Source of the DNA: Waddlia chondrophila WSU 86-1044 | GTDB lineage: Bacteria > Chlamydiota > Chlamydiia > Chlamydiales > Waddliaceae | Assembly (NCBI RefSeq): GCF_000092785.1 | Contig: NC_014225.1 | Location: 819,340-883,339 of the forward strand | Direction of reading: 5' to 3' | DNA length: 64,000 bases | In this document: positions 45,603 through 54,347 of the stretch, piece after piece | Position numbering within the stretch: the stretch's first letter is position 1 | Layout: each line of letters starts with the position of its first letter | Translations under genes and position numbers: made by a program | The notes under the pieces: model-generated | What the model saw: the letters and a program-made list of their open reading frames with translations, nothing else | Database searches by the model: none | Told to the model about the DNA's origin: nothing

Positions 45603-46677
45603 CTTCGTTCATGATAAAAAATGTTCCGATGACGGCTGTGTTGCCTTTTTGGGATGCCTTTGTTACAGCATGGGAAATTGAGGAATCAATCGAGATGTTC
45701 CGTGATGGAAACCCGATCTCTACCAAGATCGCATACAAATCTTCCGGAGTGGATGATCTTCCATTCGGAGCTGTGACAAGAGAAATGCATTGGGCGTGGT
45801 TGGCGATAATCTCAAGGCAGCGTTTAAGGTCTTTGTTTTTTGAAAGAGTGCAGACAACGTTTAGGGGGCGCCGCTTATCCTCGCAGAAATAGCGCTCCAA
45901 TGCTGCCGGGTTGTGCGCGACATCGAGAATGACGTTTCCCTGTTTTTCCATTCGGCAGCAAGGTCTGGCCTCAAGCGCTTTCATGATTAAATAGGGAGAA
46001 ATACTCAGTTGCTCTAGAGCTTTTTTTGCAATGGCTCTGTTTTCTTCTTCAACAGAGGAAAATTTCCCCTTGATTTGGACGGCTTGCGGAGTAGAAATGT
46101 GCAGAGCTGAAGGACCTAGAATAACAGGAACGCCAGGCTTAATGATTCCTGCTTTTTCTGCAGCGATCTCCTCTAAGGTGCTGCCTAAAAACTCTGTATG
46201 CTCAAGGCTGATTGACGTAATCACAGATAGATCGGGATGAATAATATTGGTGGCGTCAAGGCGGCCGCCGAGGCCAGTCTCAATCACCGCATACTCTACG
46301 TTGTTCTCAGCGAAGTAGAGAAACGCTAACAGGGTTGTAAGCTCGAAAAAGGTTCCGGGAAGATCGATGATTTGGCTAAGAATTCTTTCCACATCATCTT
46401 CAGAGATCATTTTCCCATTGATTTTGATTCTTTCTCTGAAAGTGGAAATGTGGGGAGAGGTGAACAGGCCGACTTTGCTGAATTTAGATTCCAACCCTTT
46501 GGCAATTTTCTCTGCTGTCGATCCTTTTCCATTTGTTCCTGCAATATGGACTGAACGGAATTGGCGATCCGGATTCCCGACCGAAGTGGCTAGAGCTCTC
46601 ATTTGTTCCAATCCAAGCTTCATTCTTTGATGCGTATTGACTGTAAATAATTGATTTATGAGTTGTTCGTAAGACAT
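45538..46677 (-). CDS. folC: Folylpolyglutamate/dihydrofolate synthase
   Basis: This 379-residue Mur-ligase-like enzyme has the P-loop HIAGTNGKGSTAEKIAKGL, FTSPHISTFRERIKINGK, YAVIETGLGGRLDATNII and VILDVAHNPAALERYF. It adds glutamate to dihydropteroate or folate. Together with folP it indicates that the organism makes folate. It overlaps the upstream PHP gene by 22 bp and belongs to the run 48776-nusB-murB-PHP-folC. Confidence 0.94.
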   Translation of the reverse strand: MSYEQLINQLFTVNTHQRMKLGLEQMRALATSVGNPDRQFRSVHIAGTNGKGSTAEKIAKGLESKFSKVGLFTSPHISTFRERIKINGKMISEDDVERILSQIIDLPGTFFELTTLLAFLYFAENNVEYAVIETGLGGRLDATNIIHPDLSVITSISLEHTEFLGSTLEEIAAEKAGIIKPGVPVILGPSALHISTPQAVQIKGKFSSVEEENRAIAKKALEQLSISPYLIMKALEARPCCRMEKQGNVILDVAHNPAALERYFCEDKRRPLNVVCTLSKNKDLKRCLEIIANHAQCISLVTAPNGRSSTPEDLYAILVEIGFPSRNISIDSSISHAVTKASQKGNTAVIGTFFIMNEARKALGMMDETDSFDLNERSC

Positions 46678-47477
46678 TTTTCATAGAGGAGTTGGAACGT
46701 TTCTTCGTTCACCCATGAGCATCCAAGTGGAATGTGAGGTTTGACCGTTCCATGAAAATCTGATCCTCCTGTCATGATCCAATTTCTGTAGAGGCCGATT
46801 TTCACCCAAGGCCTTTCCTGGTGAGGAGGAATCTTAGCGTAGTAGGCTTCAATTCCATCGAATGGCATCTTTAAAAGACCAGTCACAAGATGAGGCTGAT
46901 TGATCAGGTGAGGGTGAGCAATGATAGCAACGCCTCCGGCAGCCCGGATGACGTCAATGGTTTCTTCAATAGAAAACGCATCTCCTGACACATAGCAGGA
47001 GCAGCCTTCACCTAAATATTTTTTAAAAGCCTCTTCCATTGTAGCGACGTAGCCTTGCCGCATCATCTCCATCGCCAGGTGCGGACGGCCGATGCTTTCC
47101 AAATTTTTGGTATCAATGGCAATCGGCATTCCGTGCTCTTTTAATTTTTCCAAGATGAGCAGTGAGCGTTGAAGTCGCCTCTCTTTATGTTTGCGGCAGA
47201 AAGCATTGAGTTGTTCATTCGATAGATCGAAAGCGTAACCAAGGATATGGACGCTTTCATTTTGATGGAAGCAGGAAAACTCCACTCCTGTCAGGAGAGG
47301 GAAATTCAGTTTTTTAGCATAGGGAAGCGCAGTAGAATAAGCGTTGAGGGTGTCGTGGTCTGTAATGGAAAGGCCTGAGAGTCCCTGATCGATGGCAAGG
47401 TCGATCAACTCTTTAGGAGAGGCAGTCCCGTCTGAACATGTAGAGTGGCAATGTAAATCAGCTCGAAATTGTTTCAT
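46656..47477 (-). CDS. PHP-domain phosphoesterase (RNase AM/YciV type)
   Basis: This protein of about 273 residues has the metal-binding motifs of PHP phosphoesterases: RADLHCHSTCSDGTASPKEL, LSITDHDTLNAYSTA, LTGVEFSCFHQNE, AIIAHPHLINQPH and MTGGSDFHGTVKPH. Relatives remove 5' nucleotides from RNA or hydrolyse nucleotide 3',5'-bisphosphates. The ATG at 47477 is taken over an adjoining GTG. It overlaps murB and folC, so it is translationally coupled. Confidence 0.9.
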   Translation of the reverse strand: MKQFRADLHCHSTCSDGTASPKELIDLAIDQGLSGLSITDHDTLNAYSTALPYAKKLNFPLLTGVEFSCFHQNESVHILGYAFDLSNEQLNAFCRKHKERRLQRSLLILEKLKEHGMPIAIDTKNLESIGRPHLAMEMMRQGYVATMEEAFKKYLGEGCSCYVSGDAFSIEETIDVIRAAGGVAIIAHPHLINQPHLVTGLLKMPFDGIEAYYAKIPPHQERPWVKIGLYRNWIMTGGSDFHGTVKPHIPLGCSWVNEETFQLLYEKCLTNNS

Positions 47478-48345
47478 CACGGTAAGGAATATACCTCACT
47501 TCGCTTTCCAGCTCAATCCCATACTTTTCTTTAACTTGTGTTTGAATATTCCGGACAAGCGCAAGAACGTCTGCCGAAGAGGCTTGATTTGTATTGATTA
47601 AAAAATTCCCATGAAGAGAAGAAACTTGAGCTTCCCCTTGCACCGATCCTTTTAAACCGCACGCTTCAATCAATGCTCCTGCAGTTTGGGAAGGAGGATT
47701 GCGGAACATACAGCCGGCGGATTTTTTGCCGTAAGGCTGAGTTTTGGTGCGGTATTCAATGATGGATAGCTGCTTGCTCTTCGCATTGCAGGACGGAGTC
47801 AGAGAAAACGTTGCTCCGACAATTGCTCCGTGCAACGATTGAAAGGAGGAGCTGCGGTAGCCGAATGTGATTTCGTGACGGTCAAAATGCTTCAGCTCGC
47901 CTTTCTCTGTCACATAATCGACAGAAGCGAGGCTCTCTTCAGTTTCAGATCCATTTGCTCCGGCGTTCATGAAAACAGCTCCGCCGACAGTTCCTGGAAT
48001 GCCTGAAGCAAATTCCAATCCCGACCAACCTTGTCTGGCTGTCTGCGCTCCCAGGCGGGAGAAGCTGAATCCTGCTCCGACGTGAAACATTCCATCGGAG
48101 ATTTCATTGCAAAACGAAATTTTATTGTGAATCACCAGCCCGTCAAATCCTTTGTCGTCAAAAAGGGTATTCGAACCTTTTCCTAAAATGAAAGTGCGAA
48201 GATTTAGCTTAGAAGCCTTTTTGAATGCTTCTTGCATCTCTTCAATGGAGCGCACTTCCAAATACCACTTAGCCGGCCCGCCAATACCGATGGTGCATAG
48301 GTGTCTTAAAGAGCGGCCAGCTTCCATTCGAATGGAATCATTCAT
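47458..48345 (-). CDS. murB: UDP-N-acetylenolpyruvoylglucosamine reductase
   Basis: MurB makes UDP-MurNAc for peptidoglycan. The protein of about 295 residues has the FAD-binding block FILGKGSNTLFDDKGFDGLV, SGLEFASGIPGTVGGAVFMN, FGYRSSSFQ and AGCMFRNPP. The ATG at 48345 overlaps the nusB stop and matches the family start; the frame extends further upstream only through nusB antiphase. murB next to nusB is also found in Chlamydia. Confidence 0.95.
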   Translation of the reverse strand: MNDSIRMEAGRSLRHLCTIGIGGPAKWYLEVRSIEEMQEAFKKASKLNLRTFILGKGSNTLFDDKGFDGLVIHNKISFCNEISDGMFHVGAGFSFSRLGAQTARQGWSGLEFASGIPGTVGGAVFMNAGANGSETEESLASVDYVTEKGELKHFDRHEITFGYRSSSFQSLHGAIVGATFSLTPSCNAKSKQLSIIEYRTKTQPYGKKSAGCMFRNPPSQTAGALIEACGLKGSVQGEAQVSSLHGNFLINTNQASSADVLALVRNIQTQVKEKYGIELESEVRYIPYRDETISS

Positions 48346-48775
48346 CTTTAACTTGAGGTGTGCATCGCTTTTGATAGAGCTCGTCCATAATAGCGTTAAT
48401 GAAAGTTGCAGATTCCGGTGTGCTGAACTTCCTCCCCAAGCGGATGGCTTCGGCGATGGCGACTTTTGGAGGGATTTGTTCATCAAAAAGAAGTTCGTAG
48501 ATTCCTAAGCGCAAAATATTTCTCTCGACTCTGGGAATGCGGTCAAATGCATAAGATTTGGCGGATTCTCCGATCAGCTGATCCAGCTCTTTTTCGCGGC
48601 CGCGAATGAGATCGACCCGTTCTTGAGCTTCTAAAATCACTTTTTTAGAAATCTTCGCTTCTTTGGATAAAAACGTGTGAAATGCTTCTTTTTCCGGAGA
48701 ATGCCAATCATGCCCATAAAGGAGTTGAAAGACGATTTCCCGAATTTTCTGTTGTGGAACTGCCATTTGAATCAC
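48338..48775 (-). CDS. nusB: Transcription antitermination factor NusB
   Basis: This 145-residue all-helical RNA-binding protein has KIREIVFQLLYGHDWHS near the start and RVERNILRLGIYELLFDEQ, VAIAEAIRLGRKFSTPESAT and FINAIMDEL, which are the family core. It acts in rRNA antitermination with NusE. The GTG at 48775 directly follows the previous stop (TAAGTG); the ATG at 48766 is an alternative. Confidence 0.94.
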   Translation of the reverse strand: MIQMAVPQQKIREIVFQLLYGHDWHSPEKEAFHTFLSKEAKISKKVILEAQERVDLIRGREKELDQLIGESAKSYAFDRIPRVERNILRLGIYELLFDEQIPPKVAIAEAIRLGRKFSTPESATFINAIMDELYQKRCTPQVKDE

Positions 48776-49159
48776 TTAGTCTGTTGCGAGGTGCAGTTCG
48801 ACTCCTTGATCCGATTCAATTTTTTTGTGTTGGATATAGATCCTTCTTAAGCGGGCATCCTCATCGAATTTCAGGTTGAATTCCAGCCATCCTTCGTTGA
48901 AATAGTAGGAAACCAGGGTGTTACGTTGAAATTTCTCTTTTCGCTGAGCTCCGCAGAACGCGTTTTCCGCCTCCCGCCGCGTCATCAGCTTGTGCAGTCT
49001 AGTCGGACAGCACTCAGGAGCTGTAATCCTCTCTACGAATTCGTCAAAAGTGACGAATTTTGAGACATTGACCCCAAGAGAGTTAGCAATGTCTTCGGGA
49101 AGAGTAAACGGATGGCGGAAACGGATAAAAAATCGAAATAGACAATCTAGTGCTTTCAT
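48776..49159 (-). CDS. Conserved hypothetical protein
   Basis: This 127-residue soluble protein has no signal or membrane segment. Its features include DIANSLGVNVSKFVTFDEFV, APECCPTRLHKLMTRREAEN and a strand-rich end. The family is not recognised. It is the first gene of the nusB-murB run with no gap before nusB, so a link to cell-wall or translation housekeeping is likely by context only. The 5' region contains no clear promoter. Confidence 0.75.
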   Translation of the reverse strand: MKALDCLFRFFIRFRHPFTLPEDIANSLGVNVSKFVTFDEFVERITAPECCPTRLHKLMTRREAENAFCGAQRKEKFQRNTLVSYYFNEGWLEFNLKFDEDARLRRIYIQHKKIESDQGVELHLATD

Positions 49160-49355
49160 AGACCTGTGCGCTCCCTAAGGGAAAGTAAAATGACAAAACA
49201 CATGTGATAGGCGAGTCTTAATGACCTCTGTTTAATTCCAATAATTTTAACGTTTTTCGTGAAAAAGTGCCAATAAAATTTTCTTTCCTTTTATTCTTCT
49301 TCGAAAGAGGGGTAGCAAAATTTCTCAAAAAATGAAAAGATCTGAATCAATAGCA
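49160..49355. other. Intergenic region with no visible gene
   Basis: About 195 bp upstream of the gene at 48776. No open frame, tRNA or strong palindrome is seen. It must contain the promoter of the minus-strand operon. Confidence 0.5.
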
Positions 49356-49376
49356 ATTTAAATCGCCTACACGTTC
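49356..49376 (+). repeat. MITE/IS5-type terminus, isolated copy
   Basis: ATTTAAATCGCCTACACGTTC differs at one base from the right end at 18541-18561 and at two from that at 297-317. It is followed by TAA (TNA target). No partner end is seen to the left. It abuts the truncated dehydrogenase remnant, consistent with an element-mediated deletion. Confidence 0.65.
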
Positions 49377-49379
49377 TAA

Positions 49380-49672
49380 GGGCGCGTGCAATGCAAAGCG
49401 TAGAGATGACACGATAGAAAAAATACACGGAGCGGAAGCGATTTTAACAGGCAATCTATCAGAGATTGAAGAAACGAAAGTACTTGCCGATAAAGTGAAT
49501 AAATTAAACACAGGTATGGCTGGCGTTGGAAGAAGATAAACAAACCAAAGTAAGCGGCCGTTATTTCTTCCATCAAAAGGAAGCGTATTCCAATCCTGAT
49601 GCTGATAACGTTGCTTTGCAAGAAAGATTATTGGACGTATGCGCGGGAATCACCGGAATCTCTTTTTCTTAG
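49380..49672 (+). pseudogene. Decayed short-chain dehydrogenase (SDR) with a large internal deletion
   Basis: The first part (49383-49510) reads ACNAKRRDDTIEKIHGAEAI then LTGNLSEIEETKVLADKVN. It is the stretch after the second strand of an SDR (typical pattern HARNxxR...GAxAxxxGDLSxxxExxxLADQVN). A frameshifted second part (about 49512-49672) reads VWLALEEDKQTKVSGRYFFH then QERLLDVCAGITGIS and a stop, the typical SDR C-terminus. About 170 residues between the two, and the N-terminus with the NAD motif, are missing. The residue runs are direct observation; the SDR assignment is from family knowledge. Confidence 0.75.
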
Positions 49673-49674
49673 AT

Positions 49675-50262
49675 ATGTATGCAATTTTTTTAGACATTGA
49701 AACGACAGGGCTTGATCCATTTATCCACAAACCGATCGATCTGGCTTTTAAAATCTATGACATCCGTCAAGACGTTTCCATTGCAGAATATCAACAAAAA
49801 ATTTTTCAATCTATCGAAGATTGGAATCTCCACGATCCCGAATCTATTAAAGTGAACGGATACACCTACAGGGATTTAGAAGAGGGAAAGAGGAGCGAGA
49901 AAGTTGCAGAAGAGGTCATCCAGCTTCTCTTATCTCATGGAATTGAAAGAGGAAAGGCGTTTTTCATTTGTCAAAATCCTGCTTTTGATCGTGCGTTTTT
50001 CGATCGTATTATCCCTGTTTATACTCAAGAAAAGTTGAATTGGCCTTATCATTGGTTGGATTTAGCCTCTATGTATTGGGTTTTTTTATTAAATGAGGAA
50101 AAAAATGAAAGGAGCCAGCTTTCCGAAACGATCAACTTGTCAAAAAATGCCATTGGAAAGAGATTTGGAATTGAACAAGAAGCGGTGCCGCATCGAGCGA
50201 TGAATGGAGTTGAACATCTTATCAAATGCTATCGAGCGGTGATTTCATCCTTTTCTGGATAA
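49675..50262 (+). CDS. DnaQ-like 3'-5' exonuclease (RNase T/DEDD fold)
   Basis: This protein of about 195 residues has the ExoI motif AIFLDIETTGLDPF (Asp and Glu intact) and the ExoII Asp in ICQNPAFDRAFFDRII. The ExoIII motif normally reads HxAxxD, but here it is PHRAMNGVEHLI, with Gly (or the preceding Asn) where the catalytic Asp is expected. Either activity is altered or the local alignment is off by one. The ATG at 49675 is chosen because it begins at the family N-terminus. It overlaps the convergent methyltransferase gene by 41 bp. Confidence 0.85.
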   Translation: MYAIFLDIETTGLDPFIHKPIDLAFKIYDIRQDVSIAEYQQKIFQSIEDWNLHDPESIKVNGYTYRDLEEGKRSEKVAEEVIQLLLSHGIERGKAFFICQNPAFDRAFFDRIIPVYTQEKLNWPYHWLDLASMYWVFLLNEEKNERSQLSETINLSKNAIGKRFGIEQEAVPHRAMNGVEHLIKCYRAVISSFSG

Positions 50263-50836
50263 GTAGGAGAGAAGGGGCTTTCGAGCGGTTTAACCAGCGG
50301 TGGTGGCATAAGCTCCATCGTTTCGGATCCAGCTTTGAGGCGAATTCAAGAATGTGTTTTTCTTCTCTCTTTCCTTCTGTGTGGCCGGGATAGCAGGTGA
50401 TGCTGACCATTCCTCCATCCTGAACAGCCTCCAGGGCTTTTTGGATGCTTTGCAGTGTTGTTTCCGTTTGTGTCGTTTTGGCTTTGTCTCCCCCGGGAAG
50501 ATAGCCGAGGTTATAGGCGGCAAGCCTAACACTGTTTGGCTGGATTTCATCTGGAAAAGAAGAATGGCAGCCGTGAACGAAAAAAATTCTTTCCACAATT
50601 TTTTTTTCCAGTTTTTCCAGAAGTGATTGCTTGGTTGAATTGATGGCGTCTTTTTGAAGATCGCAGGCATACAGTTTGCCAGATTCCACAGTCAAGGCCA
50701 GTTGGGCGAGCACAAGCGTGTCGTGCCCGTTTCCACAGGTAGCGTCGATGACAATATCGCCAGGTTTAACAAGAGACTTCCAATGCTTGTGAGCAAGGTC
50801 GATATGGGAATGAAAAAGAGGGTATTGCTCGTACAT
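50222..50836 (-). CDS. Class I SAM methyltransferase, MnmM/YtqB type
   Basis: This protein of about 204 residues belongs to the rRNA_methylase (PF06962) family with the SAM motif DIVIDATCGNGHDTLVLAQL, LYACDLQKDAINSTKQ, AAYNLGYLPGGDKAKTTQTE and SITCYPGHTEGKREEK. A Bacillus member (MnmM) methylates the wobble 2-thiouridine in tRNA, so a tRNA role is likely. The ATG at 50836 has AAAGG upstream and starts the family sequence MYEQYPLFHSHIDLAHKHW. Confidence 0.88.
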   Translation of the reverse strand: MYEQYPLFHSHIDLAHKHWKSLVKPGDIVIDATCGNGHDTLVLAQLALTVESGKLYACDLQKDAINSTKQSLLEKLEKKIVERIFFVHGCHSSFPDEIQPNSVRLAAYNLGYLPGGDKAKTTQTETTLQSIQKALEAVQDGGMVSITCYPGHTEGKREEKHILEFASKLDPKRWSLCHHRWLNRSKAPSLLLIQKRMKSPLDSI

Positions 50837-50864
50837 GCCTTTCAATTTTATGGAAAAGGGAATT

Positions 50865-52163
50865 TTATGGAAAAAGGAATTTTGTACAGAAAAGCAGGGC
50901 AATCACCCAGACGATCCAGTTTGTTTCCCGCACTTTTCCGGTTAGCAGCTTGATCGAAGGAAAGGCGACAAAGCCAAGAGCTACTCCGGTAGGGATGCTG
51001 AATGTCATGGGAATGGCAATCAGAGTGATGAATCCTGGAACAAATTCGGTCATATCCTCCCAGTCAAGCAGGCGTGTCTGTTTCACCATGAGAGCTCCGA
51101 TCACAATCAACGCAGGGGCTGTAGCAAAAGGAGGAATGGAAGAAGCTAGCGGGGCAATGAAGAGCGCTGTGAGAAAAAGAAAGGCAACGGTGACGGCGGT
51201 CAGTCCGGTGCGTCCTCCTGCGGAAATGCCTGTGGCAGATTCAAGATAGGTCGTAAAAGGCGCTGTTCCGAAAATCGATCCTGCAATTGTCCCAAAGGCG
51301 TCGGCATTAAGCGCCTGATGTGTACGGGGAATCCTGCCTTCCGGTGTCAGGAAATTTCCATGGCTGGCGAGGCCTAGCAAGGTGCCTGCTGTATCAAAAA
51401 TTGCAACAAATACTAAGGAAAGGACTACGGGAAGAATCTGGAGATCAAGCGCCCCTAAAATATCTAGCTTCATGAAGGTGGGAAGAGGAGTTGGCGGCAG
51501 GCTGAACAGCCCCTTCCATTCGACGAGTCCGAGAAAAAGTCCGATTCCCCAATTAAACAGTGCACAGATAAAAATGGCGCCCCTGACATTTAGAGTCATT
51601 AGGACGGTGATCATGATCACTCCGGTGCCTGCAAGAATGATTTGGGGATCTTTAATATTTCCCAAAGTTAGCAGAGTCTTCTCATCGGGAACGACGAGAT
51701 TGATGCTTTTAAATCCAATAAATGCAAGAAATAGTCCGATTCCTCCAGCTGTGCCCAACCGAAGATCTGCGGGAATGGAATTCATGATCGCTTCTCTAAT
51801 TCCTGCCTGATTAAGGATAAGAAAAATGATCCCAGCCAAAAAACATGCTCCCAGAGCTGTCTCCCATGAGTATCCTTCTCCAATCACAATCCCATAGGTA
51901 AAATAGGCATTCAATCCCATGCCGGGAGCTAGTGCGAAAGGGAGGTTTGCTCGTAGTCCCATGTAAAAAGAGGCAAAAAAAGTTGCAATAATCGTAGCGG
52001 TCATCACAGCGCCATTATCCATTCCAGCCTCGCTCAAAATGCGAGGATTGACGAAGATGATGTAGATCATTGTAGAAAAGGTCGTGAAACCTGCGAGAAT
52101 TTCGGTTTTGATGCTTGTCTGGTTTTTCTCTAAATGAAAGGTGCGTTCAAGAAAACTTCTCAC
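50865..52163 (-). CDS. NCS2-family purine permease (guanine/hypoxanthine type)
   Basis: This 432-residue transporter has about 12-14 membrane spans and the AzgA-like motifs EILAGFTTFSTMIYIIFVNP, ALAPGMGLNAYFTYG and TTYLESATGISAGGRTGLTA. It would import nucleobases by proton or sodium symport. The start overlaps the upstream gene at 52160 by four bases (ATGA), coupling it to the Asp23/AmaP pair. Purine base uptake fits an intracellular organism that relies on the host. Confidence 0.9.
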   Translation of the reverse strand: MRSFLERTFHLEKNQTSIKTEILAGFTTFSTMIYIIFVNPRILSEAGMDNGAVMTATIIATFFASFYMGLRANLPFALAPGMGLNAYFTYGIVIGEGYSWETALGACFLAGIIFLILNQAGIREAIMNSIPADLRLGTAGGIGLFLAFIGFKSINLVVPDEKTLLTLGNIKDPQIILAGTGVIMITVLMTLNVRGAIFICALFNWGIGLFLGLVEWKGLFSLPPTPLPTFMKLDILGALDLQILPVVLSLVFVAIFDTAGTLLGLASHGNFLTPEGRIPRTHQALNADAFGTIAGSIFGTAPFTTYLESATGISAGGRTGLTAVTVAFLFLTALFIAPLASSIPPFATAPALIVIGALMVKQTRLLDWEDMTEFVPGFITLIAIPMTFSIPTGVALGFVAFPSIKLLTGKVRETNWIVWVIALLFCTKFLFP

Positions 52164-52666
52164 GTCTTAAAGCTCGCAGAGAGATAAAACTCCTCTTTTA
52201 AACCCAGTATATTGCCCAAAGTTTCCGCGAGGTCGTGTTCGATGCTCTCAAGAAAAAATTTTTGTTCAAATGAAGGGAAGTAAGGGAGGCTGACGGTAAT
52301 ATGGATTTTGTTATTTTTGAGAGAGATAGCACTAGGGATTTCTTTTTCTGGGAATAATTCCTTAAAATAACAGTCGACGAGTTGCTGGATAAGGTTTTCA
52401 TCAACGTCGATCGCGTTTTTTTTTGATTTGATGCTGTAGTAGCGATGCTGTGAAGAGATGATGACATTGATGAATAGAGAGATTCCCAAAATGATAAAAA
52501 GAAGGCCAAATGAAGAAATGAGGGTGGTGTTCTCGATGATAAAGAGGATGATGTGGGTGCGGATAGCAGATGACCAAGGAGTCAGAAGGCATGTGATGCC
52601 TCCAAGGATAAAAAAGATGGACAGCATCGCTGCGATGAAAAAATGGATCAGTTTACCGATATTCAT
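52160..52666 (-). CDS. AmaP-like membrane protein (Asp23 partner)
   Basis: This 168-residue protein has two N-terminal membrane spans (about residues 5-28 and 52-75) followed by a soluble domain (IHITVSLPYFPSFEQKF, SIEHDLAETLGNILGL). The organisation, and position directly after an Asp23-family gene (TAAATG junction), match AmaP, which anchors Asp23 to the membrane in Firmicutes. Direct sequence similarity is not obvious; the call is mainly by context. Confidence 0.6.
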   Translation of the reverse strand: MNIGKLIHFFIAAMLSIFFILGGITCLLTPWSSAIRTHIILFIIENTTLISSFGLLFIILGISLFINVIISSQHRYYSIKSKKNAIDVDENLIQQLVDCYFKELFPEKEIPSAISLKNNKIHITVSLPYFPSFEQKFFLESIEHDLAETLGNILGLKEEFYLSASFKT

Positions 52667-53143
52667 TTAAAATTCGTCATTATATTCATCTTCGTCTTCA
52701 GTGCTGATCAAAACTGGAGCCTGCAGCGCAGTGTTTGGAATGTTGAATTTTTTCAGCTGTTCTTCTGGAACGATATTCTTAAACACAACATGGATATCGG
52801 AAACATGAAGTCCGGTCAGCTCTGTGACCTCTTCAGAGATCATAGTTTGGATCTCTTCAGCTTTTGCAGGAATAGACACTCCGAAACCAACGTTGACTTC
52901 CAACTTGATGGAAACGCATTGGCGGTTGCTGTCTTGTTCAATGTGGATTCCGCGGATCCCTTCGAGGCTATCTCTGCCGAGAATGTTGTCGATAAAATTT
53001 CCCTCAATTGGGGTGACGCCGTGAATTCCTGAAAGGCATTTGAGGACAATTCCTTGGAAGACGCGGTTTTCAATATCGCGGACAAATACAGTTTCGGGAA
53101 GCTCAAATTCTTTTGAGTCGTATTTATTGCGTTTTGTTTCCAT
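52667..53143 (-). CDS. Asp23/Gls24-family envelope stress protein
   Basis: This 158-residue protein contains the Asp23 core: VRDIENRVFQGIVLKCLSGI, GVTPIEGNFIDNILG, GIHIEQDSNRQCVSIKLEVN, VGFGVSIPAKAEEIQTMISE and EVTELTGLHVSDIHVVF. Family members bind the membrane face through AmaP and are linked to envelope stress. The next gene starts at its stop codon. Confidence 0.88.
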   Translation of the reverse strand: METKRNKYDSKEFELPETVFVRDIENRVFQGIVLKCLSGIHGVTPIEGNFIDNILGRDSLEGIRGIHIEQDSNRQCVSIKLEVNVGFGVSIPAKAEEIQTMISEEVTELTGLHVSDIHVVFKNIVPEEQLKKFNIPNTALQAPVLISTEDEDEYNDEF

Positions 53144-53312
53144 TCTGTTGCTCCATCATAGGAATTGATCAAACGTTTTGACACTGTTTAATGCTTTATA
53201 TTATACTGAGAAAAACTTTACAGCGCCATGATAGGCGTGGTTATCAAACATTTTCCTTAGGATTTATCCCAGTATAGCATGGGGTTTAAAACTTGCCAAC
53301 GAATTTGGTGTG

Positions 53313-53723
53313 ATGGAATTTTCTACTCAATACACAATCCTAACAATCATCATCAGTGCGCTTCTTGGCTTTGCCGTATCGGCAATGGCTGATAATAGAG
53401 GCAGAGATGGCAGAATTTGGTTTTTTTTGGGGTTCTGCTTCGGACTGCTGGCTTTGGCTGCCCTGTTTATCCTGCCTAATCTTGCGAATCAGGAAAAAGA
53501 AGAGGGTGTAGAAGAACTGCTTCTTTCTGAATCTGCCGTTGAAGAGGCCGAAAGCAAACAGTGGTATTACCTGGAAGGGGAAGCCTCTCAGATCGGACCG
53601 CTCAAATTTGAAGAATTGCACAAATTGTTTCAAGATAAAAAAATCTCTTCCACAACCTACGTTTGGAGTGAGGGCATGGAAGAGTGGAAAACTGTCGAAG
53701 AGTGCAGGCTGTTTACCAGCTAG
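53313..53723 (+). CDS. Membrane protein with a GYF_2/DUF4339 domain
   Basis: This protein of about 136 residues has two N-terminal membrane spans (residues 8-25 and about 35-55) and a C-terminal GYF_2-type domain: [20 protein letters not shown], then [20 protein letters not shown]. This W-Y-Y...GP...EL...G..W pattern defines DUF4339, a probable protein-interaction domain. The function is unknown. It overlaps rpsN by 11 bp, tail-to-tail. Confidence 0.8.
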   Translation: MEFSTQYTILTIIISALLGFAVSAMADNRGRDGRIWFFLGFCFGLLALAALFILPNLANQEKEEGVEELLLSESAVEEAESKQWYYLEGEASQIGPLKFEELHKLFQDKKISSTTYVWSEGMEEWKTVEECRLFTS

Positions 53724-54018
53724 ATTTTGTGACTCCAGGAATCATTCCTATGGAAGCCATCTCTCGGAATACAAGCCTAGAAACTTTGAATTTGCTCAAG
53801 TAGCCTCTGCAGCGGCCTGTGATTTGGCAGCGGTTGCGCAGACGAACCGGAGACGTGTCGCGCCTCATTTTATTCAGCTGGATGCTAGCTTCCAGACGCT
53901 CTTCTTCGCTCAAATTAATGTCGCTGACTTTTTTCTTCAGCTCTTGACGTTTTTCCCAGTTGCGATTGACGATTTTTTCGCGACGCTTCTGTTTTGCAAT
54001 CGATGATTTTTTAGCCAT
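53713..54018 (-). CDS. rpsN: 30S ribosomal protein S14
   Basis: This 101-residue S14 has [20 protein letters not shown] and the C-terminal [20 protein letters not shown]. It is the long form without the two CxxC zinc pairs. It lies next to rpmJ and near rpmH-rnpA, the order I recall in Chlamydia. Confidence 0.97.
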   Translation of the reverse strand: MAKKSSIAKQKRREKIVNRNWEKRQELKKKVSDINLSEEERLEASIQLNKMRRDTSPVRLRNRCQITGRCRGYLSKFKVSRLVFREMASIGMIPGVTKSSW

Positions 54019-54027
54019 GTGTACCTT

Positions 54028-54165
54028 TTACTTTTTGCGAGCCGGCCCTTTCTGCCGTTGTTTGCGGTTTGGGTCTTTTTTGTTAATGACATAGAGGCGA
54101 CCTTTGCGGCGCACCAGTTTGTCGCCTTTCGAAGGATCCGCCTTAATCGAAGCTTTGACTTTCAT
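54028..54165 (-). CDS. rpmJ: 50S ribosomal protein L36
   Basis: This 45-residue gene was read directly from the minus strand; start ATG at 54165, stop TAA at 54028. The protein begins [20 protein letters not shown] and continues [20 protein letters not shown]. It is the long Cys-poor L36 type, without zinc ligands. It is nine bases upstream of rpsN, so one transcript serves both. Confidence 0.93.
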   Translation of the reverse strand: MKVKASIKADPSKGDKLVRRKGRLYVINKKDPNRKQRQKGPARKK

Positions 54166-54347
54166 TGGATGTTCCTTAACCTTTCATCATAAACGATGCT
54201 AACCTTATAGACGATCTTCCATTTGAATTCAACCCAAATCTTTTAGAAAGGCGTTTACAAAAACCGTATGCGGATAGGTTCTTGATTTTAAACTTGGAAT
54301 TCTATAGCATCATTGCTTTAATTCATTAAAATGGATAAGGAAAATCG

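Noticed and set aside
49376-49621. 81-codon minus-strand ORF in the SDR remnant
   Set aside because: The plus strand carries recognisable SDR residue patterns over the same bases.
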